Positions 1 through 6,205 of a stretch of DNA of 6,402 bases are shown piece by piece. Source of the stretch: Desulfobacteraceae bacterium. Its GTDB lineage: Bacteria; Desulfobacterota; Desulfobacteria; Desulfobacterales; Desulfobacteraceae. Positions within the stretch are counted from its first letter, which is position 1; the number at the start of each line of letters is the position of its first letter. Where the stretch lies: positions 1-6,402 of the forward strand of contig WFQS01000208.1 of NCBI GenBank assembly GCA_015486915.1, read 5' to 3'. The notes beneath the pieces were generated by a model. The model did no database searches. It was given only the letters and a program-made list of their open reading frames with translations, and was not told the origin of the DNA. Both the position numbers and the translations under genes were made by a program.

Positions 1-540
1 ATCCTGTACAGTCCCGCTGACCAGAAAATTGATGCTGATTCAGGTACTAATGCTGGTTCTGACAATAATAAAAACAAATCAGGCAAATCAAACAAAAAAC
101 ATACAAAACCTGAAAAGCAGAAGGGGTTCTCCAGCAAATGGAGCATGGTATCAAAGGCTTCATTCTTTTTTTCCGAGATTTTTAAGAAAATCGAACGGGG
201 AAAACCCGTACAAAATAAAAAACCAAAAGCAAAAGTCAAAAATTATAAAGGGAGAATGGGGAAAAGTCATGATGCCCGGCATACTGAATGCAGATTTTCC
301 CATAAAAAGAAAAAATTAAAATCTTTTGACAGCATGCTTAAAAAAAATCTAAAAGCCGATATTAATTTCAACATGATTAAGAATAAAAGCATTCACAAAA
401 GTCAACGCATCAAAATAAGAAGTAAATTCTTCAATGCCAGAGTTTGCCAGATGCAGCGCATTCGAAGAAAAAAACATTTTATGGATTCAGTACCCGGGCC
501 TGTACAGAAAATTACCCCCATATCTCCCGTGAAAAAATAA
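1..540 (+). CDS. C-terminal part of an unrecognised, lysine-rich basic protein (5' end outside window)
   Basis: The first plus-strand frame is open from base 1 to a TAA at 538-540, giving 179 residues with no start required inside the window. I do not recognise the family. The first ~40 residues are a low-complexity Asp/Ser/Gly/Asn/Lys stretch resembling a linker. A short aromatic patch follows (SFFFSEIF, about residues 52-61), then a strongly basic tail with several KK/RRKK clusters. I count 39 Lys and 10 Arg against 12 acidic residues, so the tail should be very basic and probably disordered or nucleic-acid binding; that role is inference. No membrane segment or catalytic motif is visible. 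An internal ATG at 145 could be a start, but the frame stays open and codon-like upstream of it, so I prefer a partial gene. A 540-nt frame without TAA in such A-rich DNA supports coding, but A-richness also makes Lys codons cheap, so certainty is moderate. Confidence 0.5.
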   Translation: MLYSPADQKIDADSGTNAGSDNNKNKSGKSNKKHTKPEKQKGFSSKWSMVSKASFFFSEIFKKIERGKPVQNKKPKAKVKNYKGRMGKSHDARHTECRFSHKKKKLKSFDSMLKKNLKADINFNMIKNKSIHKSQRIKIRSKFFNARVCQMQRIRRKKHFMDSVPGPVQKITPISPVKK

Positions 541-594
541 GAGTAAAAAGTAAGGTTACTAAAGCAGGCAATGCCCGCAACCCATTTGCATCTC

Positions 595-627
595 CCCGAT
601 TTCTTGTTTTTTTTAACAGGAATTGGG
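595..627. repeat. Small hairpin with all-T loop
   Basis: CCCGA-TTCTTGTT (595-608, with T600 bulged) pairs with AACAGGAATTGGG (615-627). This gives about 13 pairs including two G-T wobbles, around a six-T loop at 609-614. No T-run follows the stem in either direction, so it is not a textbook intrinsic terminator. It lies 55 nt after the plus-strand stop codon and could stabilise a 3' end. Function is unknown. Confidence 0.45.
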
Positions 628-639
628 AAATTAGGCACT

Positions 640-804
640 AAGGATCGAAAATTTTATAAGTTGAACGAAATTGCTTGTCTTCCGGCTCATCTACTTCGTT
701 GCATCAAAGGCCGAATACGTTGAGTATGCAACCTTTAATGCGCCTTGTACATGGGGTAAGAATTCTGCGCTATTTCTGTTCAACTTATTTCATCTCCGAT
801 CCTT
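640..804. repeat. 165-bp imperfect palindrome, MITE-like or structured-RNA element
   Basis: The whole segment folds on itself around a GTTGA apex (719-723). Outer arms AAGGATCG (640-647) and CGATCCTT (797-804) match perfectly. After an internal mismatch patch, ATAAGTTGAAC (656-666) pairs perfectly with GTTCAACTTAT (778-788). GAAAT (667-671) then pairs with ATTTC (772-776). Further in, CTT/AAG, CAT/ATG, TAC/GTA and GCAT (701-704)/ATGC (738-741) pair in register. The tip is AAAGG-CCGA-ATAC (706-718) against GTAT-GCAA-CCTTT (724-736), with mismatches. An alternative tip, GTTGCAT (698-704) with ATGCAAC (726-732), is also available. There is no coding frame and no clear target-site duplication. 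Such elements are often dispersed in many copies in a genome, which cannot be tested here. Confidence 0.75.
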
Positions 805-807
805 TTT
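640..807 (+). terminator. Possible terminator for the plus-strand gene at the palindrome edge
   Basis: The right arm of the palindrome ends CGATCCTT and runs into five T residues (803-807). Read on the plus strand, this is a stable base stem followed by a short U-tract. It could end transcripts arriving from the gene that stops at 540. The stem is much longer than a typical intrinsic terminator, so termination may be incidental. On the minus strand no U-tract follows the stem. Confidence 0.3.
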
Positions 808-931
808 AGAAAAATTAATAAATAGTGTCTGCATTTTCCAGTCTTGAATTTAATAACAAGAATTTTCGGAACCTGGTGTAAACGGGCAGGCTGAAATCCG
901 ACACCTCGCTCGATAACAAAATATAATCACA

Positions 932-1720
932 TCAGATCTTGTTACATATATTACCTTGATAGCGCAAGGATATTATGAATTCAATATTTCCTTTGGGCCC
1001 TGCAACGGGTGATGGAATGATTCTGCCCGTGTCATATCCTTTTGTTTTAAAAAAAATTTTAATTTCATTTACAATCTCCTGCCTTATCACTGGATCACGA
1101 ACAACACCGCCTTTACCGATTCTGTTCCTGCCGGCTTCAAACTGGGGTTTGATCAGAGCAAGGATAAGACTTCCTTTTTTCATGAATTTTTCAGCTGCAG
1201 GCACAACGAGCTTTAAAGAAATAAATGAAGTATCCACAGTTATAAGATCAACTTTTTCACCTATTATATCAAAATCCATATAACGGATGTTTGTTCGTTC
1301 AATCACCACAACTCTTTGATCCTGTCTTAAGCTCCACGCTAATTGACCATATCCCACATCAACTGCATAGACTTTTTTAGCCCCGTGCTTGAGCAGGCAG
1401 TCGGTAAATCCCCCGGTTGATGCTCCAATATCCATACAGGTTAAACTATTTACATCAACGGGAATTGTTTTTACTGCATGGTCAAGTTTGAGCCCCCCAC
1501 GGCTCACAAAGGGTATATCCTCACCCTTTATTGTAATTATGGCATCTTTATCTGTTTTTGATCCGGCCTTGTCCTTTAAAATATTATTTACAAGCACTCT
1601 GCCTGACATGATCATGGCCCTTGCCCGTTCCCTTGACTTTGCAAGTCCCTTCTGAACAACAAGGATATCAAGTCTTTCTTTCTTTTTTTTGATTTTTTGA
1701 TTTTTTTTTAAAGGCTGCAT
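932..1720 (-). CDS. tlyA: TlyA family S4-domain rRNA (cytidine-2'-O)-methyltransferase
   Basis: A 262-residue protein matching the TlyA (YqxC) family: S-adenosylmethionine-dependent 2'-O-methylation of ribosomal RNA cytidines. An S4 RNA-binding domain spans about residues 15-75 (ERLDILVV, then SRERARAMI and SGRVLV). The Rossmann-type FtsJ-like methyltransferase domain follows, with SAM loop DIGASTGGFTD (97-107) and acidic D121 in VYAVDVGYGQL. The K-D-K-E-type catalytic residues appear to be K78 (SRGGLKL), D163 (VDTSFISL), K191 (IKPQFE) and E247 (NIEF). Length is close to the ~268 residues of the mycobacterial protein. Some relatives also act as haemolysins or modulate capreomycin/viomycin susceptibility; nothing here tells which applies. 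The family has a short type (23S only) and a long type (16S and 23S), and I cannot assign it. The start ATG lies 13 nt after the dxs stop with no evident Shine-Dalgarno sequence. The first 14 residues are an unusual Lys-rich extension. Confidence 0.93.
   Translation of the reverse strand: MQPLKKNQKIKKKKERLDILVVQKGLAKSRERARAMIMSGRVLVNNILKDKAGSKTDKDAIITIKGEDIPFVSRGGLKLDHAVKTIPVDVNSLTCMDIGASTGGFTDCLLKHGAKKVYAVDVGYGQLAWSLRQDQRVVVIERTNIRYMDFDIIGEKVDLITVDTSFISLKLVVPAAEKFMKKGSLILALIKPQFEAGRNRIGKGGVVRDPVIRQEIVNEIKIFFKTKGYDTGRIIPSPVAGPKGNIEFIISLRYQGNICNKI
1683..1709 (-). repeat. Homopolymer A-tracts in the 5' end of tlyA
   Basis: On the coding (minus) strand the start of tlyA carries runs of nine, six and eight A residues separated by TC (plus-strand T-runs 1701-1709, 1693-1698 and 1683-1690). 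They encode the Lys/Asn/Gln-rich residues 5-13 before the S4 domain. Such runs are prone to replication or transcription slippage. Confidence 0.7.
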
Positions 1721-1733
1721 GGATTCATTATTT

Positions 1734-3611
1734 TTATTTTTTCTGCGTCAGTTCAAGAGCAGCCCTTACAATAGCTGAACAATCAATATGATACTCTTTT
1801 CTTAAAATTTCTGCTGCTCCGTGTTCCACAAATTTATCCATAATTCCTATTCGTTTTATTCTGCAGTTCAATTTGTCATTATCTGCAAGCAGTTCCAGCA
1901 CAGCACTTCCAAAGCCTCCGTCAAGTACATGATCTTCCACGGTGATAACAGCACCTGTTTTCTCAGCAATTTCAATAATCAGATCCTTATCAAGGGGTTT
2001 TACAAATCTTGCATTCACAACGGCAGCAGAAATACCGGATTTCTCTAATTCTTTTTTAGCTTTTAAAGCTTCTGCCACAACTTTTCCCACGGCAAGAATG
2101 CATAGCTTGTTTCCCTGTGAAATAAGTTCGCCTTTCCCAATTTCAATGGGTACAACTGGCTCTTCAATTTTTACACCGAGTGCTTTACCCCTTGGGTAGC
2201 GAAGAGCAACGGGCCCGTCATGGTCAAATGCCGTTCTCAGCATTCTTGCAAGTTCATTTTCATCCTTTGGGGCCATGATAACCATATTGGGTATATTCCG
2301 AAGATATGAATAATCAAAAAGACCATGGTGCGTGGGCCCGTCTTCACCCACTATGCCTCCACGGTCAATGGCAAAAACAACATGATGGGATTCAATGCTG
2401 ACGTCATGGAGTATTTGATCATAGGCCCTCTGGAGAAAAGTCGAATAAATGGCAACTACGGGTTTCAGCCCCTTTGATGCAAGGGCAGCTGCAAAAGTCA
2501 CGGCATGCTGCTCAGCTATACCTACGTCAAAGAAACGTTCCGGGAAAAGCCTGCCAAATTCTGTTAAACCTGTTCCTTCAGGCATGGCAGCTGTTATGGC
2601 GATAATATCTTCATCCTCTTTTGCAAAATTTATAAGAGTTTTGCCAAAAACTTCAGTAAAGGAAGGAATGGAGGAGCTGCCTTTATTACCGTTTCCTGTA
2701 TTAATGTCAAAAGAACCCACGCCGTGAAAATAAACGGGATTTTTTTCTGCAGGCTCGTATCCTTTTCCTTTTATGGTCCTCACATGCAGAAGAACAGGTT
2801 CATGATGATCTTTAATATTCTCCATTATGTCAATCAGGTGGTCTAATCTGTGACCGTTAATCGGCCCGAAATAATCGAAATCCAATGATTCAAAAAGCAT
2901 ACCGGGAGTGACAAAGGTTTTAAATGAATCTTCGGAACGTTTTGCAAATTTATAAATATCATCACCAATGCCCGGAAGGGATTTTAAAAAAGAACCAAAC
3001 TCTTTTTTCATGTTCTGCAGGTATTTTGCAGAAAGGGTCCTGCTTAAAAAAGATGAAAGCGCCCCTACGTTGTGTGAAATAGACATATCATTGTCATTTA
3101 AAATAACGATGAGATCCCTGCCTGAAACCCCTGCCTGGTTAAGCCCTTCAAAGGCAAGTCCTGCTGTCATTGAGCCGTCACCTATTACGGATATCACCTT
3201 GGAGCTGTCTTTTTTTAAATACTTTGCCCAGGAGATACCAAGCCCTGCTGAAATTGACGTGCCGCTGTGTCCAACTGTAAAACCGTCACAGGGACTTTCA
3301 CTCATTTTTGCAAAGCCAGACAGACCTTTGAAAGTACGCAGAGAATCAAATCTGTCATTTCTTCCCGTGATAATTTTATGTGCATATGCCTGATGACCCA
3401 CATCCCAGATTAATGTGTCTTCGGGAATATTGAAAACATAGTGCATTGCAATGGTGAGTTCCACAACCCCAAGGCTTGAGGCAAGGTGTCCCCCGTTTTT
3501 TGAGACAACGGAAATAATTCTGTCACGAATTTCCCGGGCAAGTACCGGAAGGTCTTTTTTATCAAGCTCTTTTATATCTTTATTGGTTTTAATTTTATCA
3601 AGCAGATTCAA
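1734..3611 (-). CDS. dxs: 1-deoxy-D-xylulose-5-phosphate synthase
   Basis: A 625-residue full-length DXS, close to the family norm of ~620. It condenses pyruvate with glyceraldehyde 3-phosphate, releasing CO2, using thiamine diphosphate and Mg2+. This is the committed step of the cytoplasmic MEP isoprenoid pathway and also feeds thiamine and pyridoxal synthesis. The N-terminal domain has GGHLASSLG (40-48, with H42), DVGHQAYAHK (70-79) and the ThDP signature GDG (144-146) to NDN (172-174), giving Mg ligands D145 and N174. The pyrimidine-binding domain has DVGIAEQHAVTFA with catalytic E367, DRGGIVGEDGPTHHG (416-430) and RYPRG (471-475). The transketolase C-terminal domain ends with GIMDKFVEHG. 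The start is TTG at 3609-3611: the preceding in-frame codon is TAA and no ATG or GTG follows before the conserved N-terminus. A weak GGGG (3621-3624) lies nine bases upstream of the TTG. Dxs follows ispA after 83 nt and is followed by tlyA after 13 nt. Confidence 0.97.
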   Translation of the reverse strand: MNLLDKIKTNKDIKELDKKDLPVLAREIRDRIISVVSKNGGHLASSLGVVELTIAMHYVFNIPEDTLIWDVGHQAYAHKIITGRNDRFDSLRTFKGLSGFAKMSESPCDGFTVGHSGTSISAGLGISWAKYLKKDSSKVISVIGDGSMTAGLAFEGLNQAGVSGRDLIVILNDNDMSISHNVGALSSFLSRTLSAKYLQNMKKEFGSFLKSLPGIGDDIYKFAKRSEDSFKTFVTPGMLFESLDFDYFGPINGHRLDHLIDIMENIKDHHEPVLLHVRTIKGKGYEPAEKNPVYFHGVGSFDINTGNGNKGSSSIPSFTEVFGKTLINFAKEDEDIIAITAAMPEGTGLTEFGRLFPERFFDVGIAEQHAVTFAAALASKGLKPVVAIYSTFLQRAYDQILHDVSIESHHVVFAIDRGGIVGEDGPTHHGLFDYSYLRNIPNMVIMAPKDENELARMLRTAFDHDGPVALRYPRGKALGVKIEEPVVPIEIGKGELISQGNKLCILAVGKVVAEALKAKKELEKSGISAAVVNARFVKPLDKDLIIEIAEKTGAVITVEDHVLDGGFGSAVLELLADNDKLNCRIKRIGIMDKFVEHGAAEILRKEYHIDCSAIVRAALELTQKK

Positions 3612-3694
3612 TTATATTTACCCCGGAATTTTATTTATAACCGCCATGAGGCCGATCTGAACTGCGTTACAGCGCCGCAGTTTTTTTAAATACT
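3612..3694 (-). promoter_or_regulatory. ispA-dxs spacer and dxs leader with hairpin
   Basis: This is the only sizeable gap in the gene run. It contains the inverted repeat AACTGCG (3660-3666) / CGCAGTT (3676-3682), a 7-bp stem with a 9-nt loop. The seven T residues at 3681-3687 lie on the plus strand, so the hairpin reads as an intrinsic terminator against antisense transcription. In the dxs direction no U-tract follows. TATAAT-like bases at 3611-3616 touch the start codon and lack a convincing -35 box, so I do not call a promoter. A role in mRNA processing or in separating dxs expression from ispA is inference. Confidence 0.35.
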
Positions 3695-4615
3695 TTATTT
3701 TTGCCTTTTTAAGATGTATTGTGCGATGGCCTTCAAGGGAATACCATCCTTTTTAAATATCTCAAGGGCTTTAACAGCGTCGTTGACAAGTTTTTTTGCG
3801 TATTTTTTTGATTCTTCAAGGCCTATAAGACCAGGAAAAGTGAGTTTATGGTTTACTGCATCGGAGCCTTTTGCCTTACCCATAATTTCAGGATCACCTT
3901 CAATATTTAAAATGTCATCTGTCACCTGAAAGGCAAGCCCTGTTTTTTCAGCATAGGTCATAAGTGCATCAAGCTCTTTTTCCCCGGCTCCAATGGACAC
4001 TGCTCCTGCGGCAACACTTGCCATTATCATTTTCCCCGTTTTCATCAGGTGCATTGTTTTCAGGTATTCAAGGTTTTTATCAGGCAGTAATTCAGACTGC
4101 ATATCCATCATCTGGCCTTCAACCATTCCGTTCACCCCTGCTGCATCTGAAATTATTGCAATAATATCAAGGAGAACTTTTTTTTCAGGAAATGTTTCAA
4201 AAAACAGTTCCGGCCTGGATAAAATCAAAAAGCCATGGGTTAGAAGTCCATCCCCTGCAAGAATAGCTGTTGCCTCTGAAAATTGTTTGTGGCAGGTGGG
4301 TTTGCCCCTTCTTAAATCATCATTATCCATGGCGGGAAGGTCATCGTGGATTAATGAATAGGTGTGGATCATTTCAATGGCGCATGCACCTGGCAGAGCA
4401 TATGCAGGGTCCCCGCTGCAGGCCTCTGCTGCAGCCATGGAAAGAACAGGCCGAAGCCTTTTTCCCCCTGCCATGACCGAATGCTTCATAGCCTTTGTAA
4501 GCTCTTTTTCCATATTGCATTGAACAAGAATTTTTGTTAGAAATTCATTTATGATATCTCTTCTTTCCTTTAAATACTGGGAGAGATCAAATTCATTCTT
4601 TTTTCTATTCATCAT
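3695..4615 (-). CDS. ispA: Farnesyl/geranyl diphosphate synthase (short-chain polyprenyl synthetase)
   Basis: A 306-residue trans-prenyltransferase, near the ~299 of E. coli IspA. It adds isopentenyl diphosphate to allylic diphosphates to give farnesyl diphosphate, possibly geranylgeranyl diphosphate, for quinone tails and undecaprenyl carrier. Visible motifs are GGKRLRP (50-56), the first Asp-rich motif in DDLPAMDNDD (91-100) followed by LRRG, GQMMD (167-171), KTGK (192-195) and the second Asp-rich motif DDILN (233-237). The first motif is the DDxxxxD form typical of bacterial FPP synthases, and the preceding TYSLIH matches E. coli IspA. Residue 237 is Asn where DDxxD would predict Asp; chain length of the product cannot be settled from sequence. 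The start ATG overlaps the xseB stop by one base (TAATG), with a second ATG directly after it and no strong Shine-Dalgarno, which fits translational coupling. Confidence 0.95.
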   Translation of the reverse strand: MMNRKKNEFDLSQYLKERRDIINEFLTKILVQCNMEKELTKAMKHSVMAGGKRLRPVLSMAAAEACSGDPAYALPGACAIEMIHTYSLIHDDLPAMDNDDLRRGKPTCHKQFSEATAILAGDGLLTHGFLILSRPELFFETFPEKKVLLDIIAIISDAAGVNGMVEGQMMDMQSELLPDKNLEYLKTMHLMKTGKMIMASVAAGAVSIGAGEKELDALMTYAEKTGLAFQVTDDILNIEGDPEIMGKAKGSDAVNHKLTFPGLIGLEESKKYAKKLVNDAVKALEIFKKDGIPLKAIAQYILKRQK

Positions 4616-4848
4616 TATTCATCATTCAGCTGAAATGGTTCTTCTCTGATGTTTCCATTATTGTCTTTTAAAATTACATTGATTTTTTTTTCAGTTTCAT
4701 CAAGGATACCATGGCAGACTTCAGAATATTTCATACCCTGCTCAAATTTTTTGATCGCCTTTTCAAGAGGCAGTCTGCCTGATTCAAGTTCTTTTACAAT
4801 GTTTTCCAATTGTTCCATTGCTTCTTCAAATGTTTTTTTCTTTGCCAT
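4615..4848 (-). CDS. xseB: Exodeoxyribonuclease VII small subunit
   Basis: A 77-residue protein of the XseB family (E. coli 80 residues). Several small subunits bind along the helical part of XseA to form cytoplasmic ExoVII, which degrades single-stranded DNA from both ends to oligonucleotides in repair and recombination. The family pattern is clear: TFEEAMEQLENIVKELESG (6-24), then LPLEKAIKKFEQGM (26-39), a mostly helical two-helix hairpin, followed by Cys45 and an ETEKKI segment (51-56) near the C-terminus. The first 23 nt lie inside the end of xseA, and the last base of its TAA is the first base of the ispA ATG. A good ribosome-binding site precedes it. Confidence 0.96.
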   Translation of the reverse strand: MAKKKTFEEAMEQLENIVKELESGRLPLEKAIKKFEQGMKYSEVCHGILDETEKKINVILKDNNGNIREEPFQLNDE

Positions 4849-6187
4849 TTTTCTCCTTCACCTGACACAAAAGAGTTCCCTTTGCAAGGATTACTTCAAT
4901 CATATTTCCTGTTGCAGTCATTTTTGAATCTAAGAGGACGGTTTTTTCCGGATATTGTCTTGTAATGCTATAGCCTCTTTCAAGTACAGCCTCAGGACTG
5001 AGAGCTGTAAGCCCTGCATTGATTCTGTCATGTTCTGCTCTGCAGCGCTTAATAATACCGGTCATACCTATTTTAAGCCTTGAGATGAGATTATTACTAT
5101 TTTTTTTCAGCATTAAAATATTTTTGCCTGGATTATTTGCATACAACGATTTATCAAACCATTCAAGTTTTTCTTTATGTAGAATAATGAGCTTTTCCAT
5201 GGAAATTCTGCATCTTGTATCAATATCTTCAAGCCTGAACTGCATATCGTCAACGATTCCTGCAGGACTTTTCAATCTTGATTCCAGATCATTGACCTGA
5301 TTTTTTAAAAGTATAAAATAATGCCCAAATCCCCTTAACATGTTCTTCTCAAGGGCAAAGATATTTTTTTTAAGGGCTTTTACTTCGGGAACGGCAAGCT
5401 CTGCAGCAGCCGATGGCGTTGGAGCACGAAGATCAGCAGTAAAATCGGCAATTGTGAAATCCGTTTCATGTCCCACAGCGGAAATTACAGGAATAACAGA
5501 GTCGTATAAAGCCCTTGCAACTCGTTCCGAATTAAAGGCTGCAAGGTCTTCAAGTGAGCCTCCGCCCCTGCACAGAATAATAAGATCAGAGCTTCCCATG
5601 GAATTCACCATTGCAATGGCATGGGAAATTTCATGTTCAGCTTCACTGCCCTGGACCTTTACAGGAACAATTTCAAGGTAAATGCCGGGAAACCTTCTTT
5701 TACTGACATTAATGACATCTCTGACGGCAGCTCCGGTTCCCGATGTTATCACGCTTATTTTCAAGGGAAGAAAGGGGATTTGTTTCTTAAGGCTCTCATC
5801 AAAAAGCCCTTCCTTTGAAAGTTTTCTTTTTAATTGCTCAAAAGCCATCTGAAGTGCACCTGCACCTTCAGGCTCAAGATGTTCAAGGATGATCTGGTAT
5901 GATCCCCTTGGTTCATAAAGGGAAAGTCTGCCCATTCCGGTGATTTTCATACCGTTTTCAGGAGCAAATTTCAGCCGCCTTCTCTGATTTTTGAACATTA
6001 CGCAGTTTATAAGGGAATTATTGTCTTTCAGGGAAAAATATGAATGCCCGGAAGCAGGAAGGGAAAAATTTGAAATTTCTCCTGTAATCCATATAAACGG
6101 GTATTGTTCTTCAAGAAGTTTTTTCAACTGTCCATTAAGCTCTGAGACCGTGTATATGTGTCCTGAATTTTTTTCCTGGTTATCCAT
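4826..6187 (-). CDS. xseA: Exodeoxyribonuclease VII large subunit
   Basis: A 453-residue XseA (E. coli 456), the catalytic subunit of ExoVII. An N-terminal OB-fold DNA-binding domain covers about residues 11-107 (YTVSELN, WITGEISNF, ASGHSYFSLKD). The nuclease domain follows with VITSGTGAAVRD (147-157), CRGGGSLEDL (206-215), SAVGHETDFTIADF (236-249) and the RAPTPSAAAELAVP block (254-267). The residues that correspond to the essential Asp, Arg, His and Asp of the E. coli enzyme appear to be D157, R207, H240 and D243, all intact. A long charged helical region (about 268-390) is where XseB subunits would dock. The closing segment has LSPEAVLERGYSITR (396-410). The ATG at 6185-6187 puts nine to ten residues before the OB fold, as usual, but no Shine-Dalgarno is visible. 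It starts 18 nt after the upstream partial gene and overlaps xseB by 23 nt. Confidence 0.97.
   Translation of the reverse strand: MDNQEKNSGHIYTVSELNGQLKKLLEEQYPFIWITGEISNFSLPASGHSYFSLKDNNSLINCVMFKNQRRRLKFAPENGMKITGMGRLSLYEPRGSYQIILEHLEPEGAGALQMAFEQLKRKLSKEGLFDESLKKQIPFLPLKISVITSGTGAAVRDVINVSKRRFPGIYLEIVPVKVQGSEAEHEISHAIAMVNSMGSSDLIILCRGGGSLEDLAAFNSERVARALYDSVIPVISAVGHETDFTIADFTADLRAPTPSAAAELAVPEVKALKKNIFALEKNMLRGFGHYFILLKNQVNDLESRLKSPAGIVDDMQFRLEDIDTRCRISMEKLIILHKEKLEWFDKSLYANNPGKNILMLKKNSNNLISRLKIGMTGIIKRCRAEHDRINAGLTALSPEAVLERGYSITRQYPEKTVLLDSKMTATGNMIEVILAKGTLLCQVKEKNGKEKNI
4853..4857 (-). promoter_or_regulatory. Shine-Dalgarno AGGAG of xseB
   Basis: On the minus strand the sequence AAGGAGAAAAATG places AGGAG five bases before the xseB ATG or nearly so, inside the last codons of xseA. 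It is the clearest ribosome-binding site in the gene run and fixes the xseB start. Confidence 0.8.
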
Positions 6188-6205
6188 ATTTTTTTTACAA
6201 ATCAG

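Larger units (their letters stand above)
541..931. other. Convergent intergenic region without a convincing gene
   Basis: This 391-nt stretch separates the plus-strand lysine-rich frame from the 3' end of tlyA. Short frames crossing it lack family resemblance and ribosome-binding sites. It contains a hairpin at 595-627 and the large palindrome at 640-804. From 805 to 931 I see only AT-rich sequence and a weak inverted repeat next to the tlyA stop codon. Confidence 0.7.

Noticed and set aside
29..319. Second plus-strand frame of 96 codons
   Set aside because: It lies almost wholly within the longer frame that is open from base 1, and is best explained by the scarcity of stop codons in the same A-rich DNA.
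402..638. Minus-strand frame of 78 codons opposite the lysine-rich gene
   Set aside because: It overlaps the longer plus-strand frame, has no ribosome-binding site and no recognisable motif. It looks like a shadow of A-rich coding sequence.
914..944. Inverted repeat TAACAAAAT / ATCTTGTTA over the tlyA stop codon as operon terminator
   Set aside because: The stem is AU-only apart from one G-C pair, has a mismatch and a 13-nt loop, and no U-tract follows on the minus strand. No convincing terminator for the operon is visible.
2968..3393. Long plus-strand frame of 141 codons within dxs
   Set aside because: It is antisense to the strongly conserved ThDP domain of dxs and shows no independent motif.
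3611..3645. TATAAT box just upstream of dxs as a promoter
   Set aside because: The -10-like bases touch the start codon, so transcription would begin inside the gene, and no -35 element is found at proper distance.
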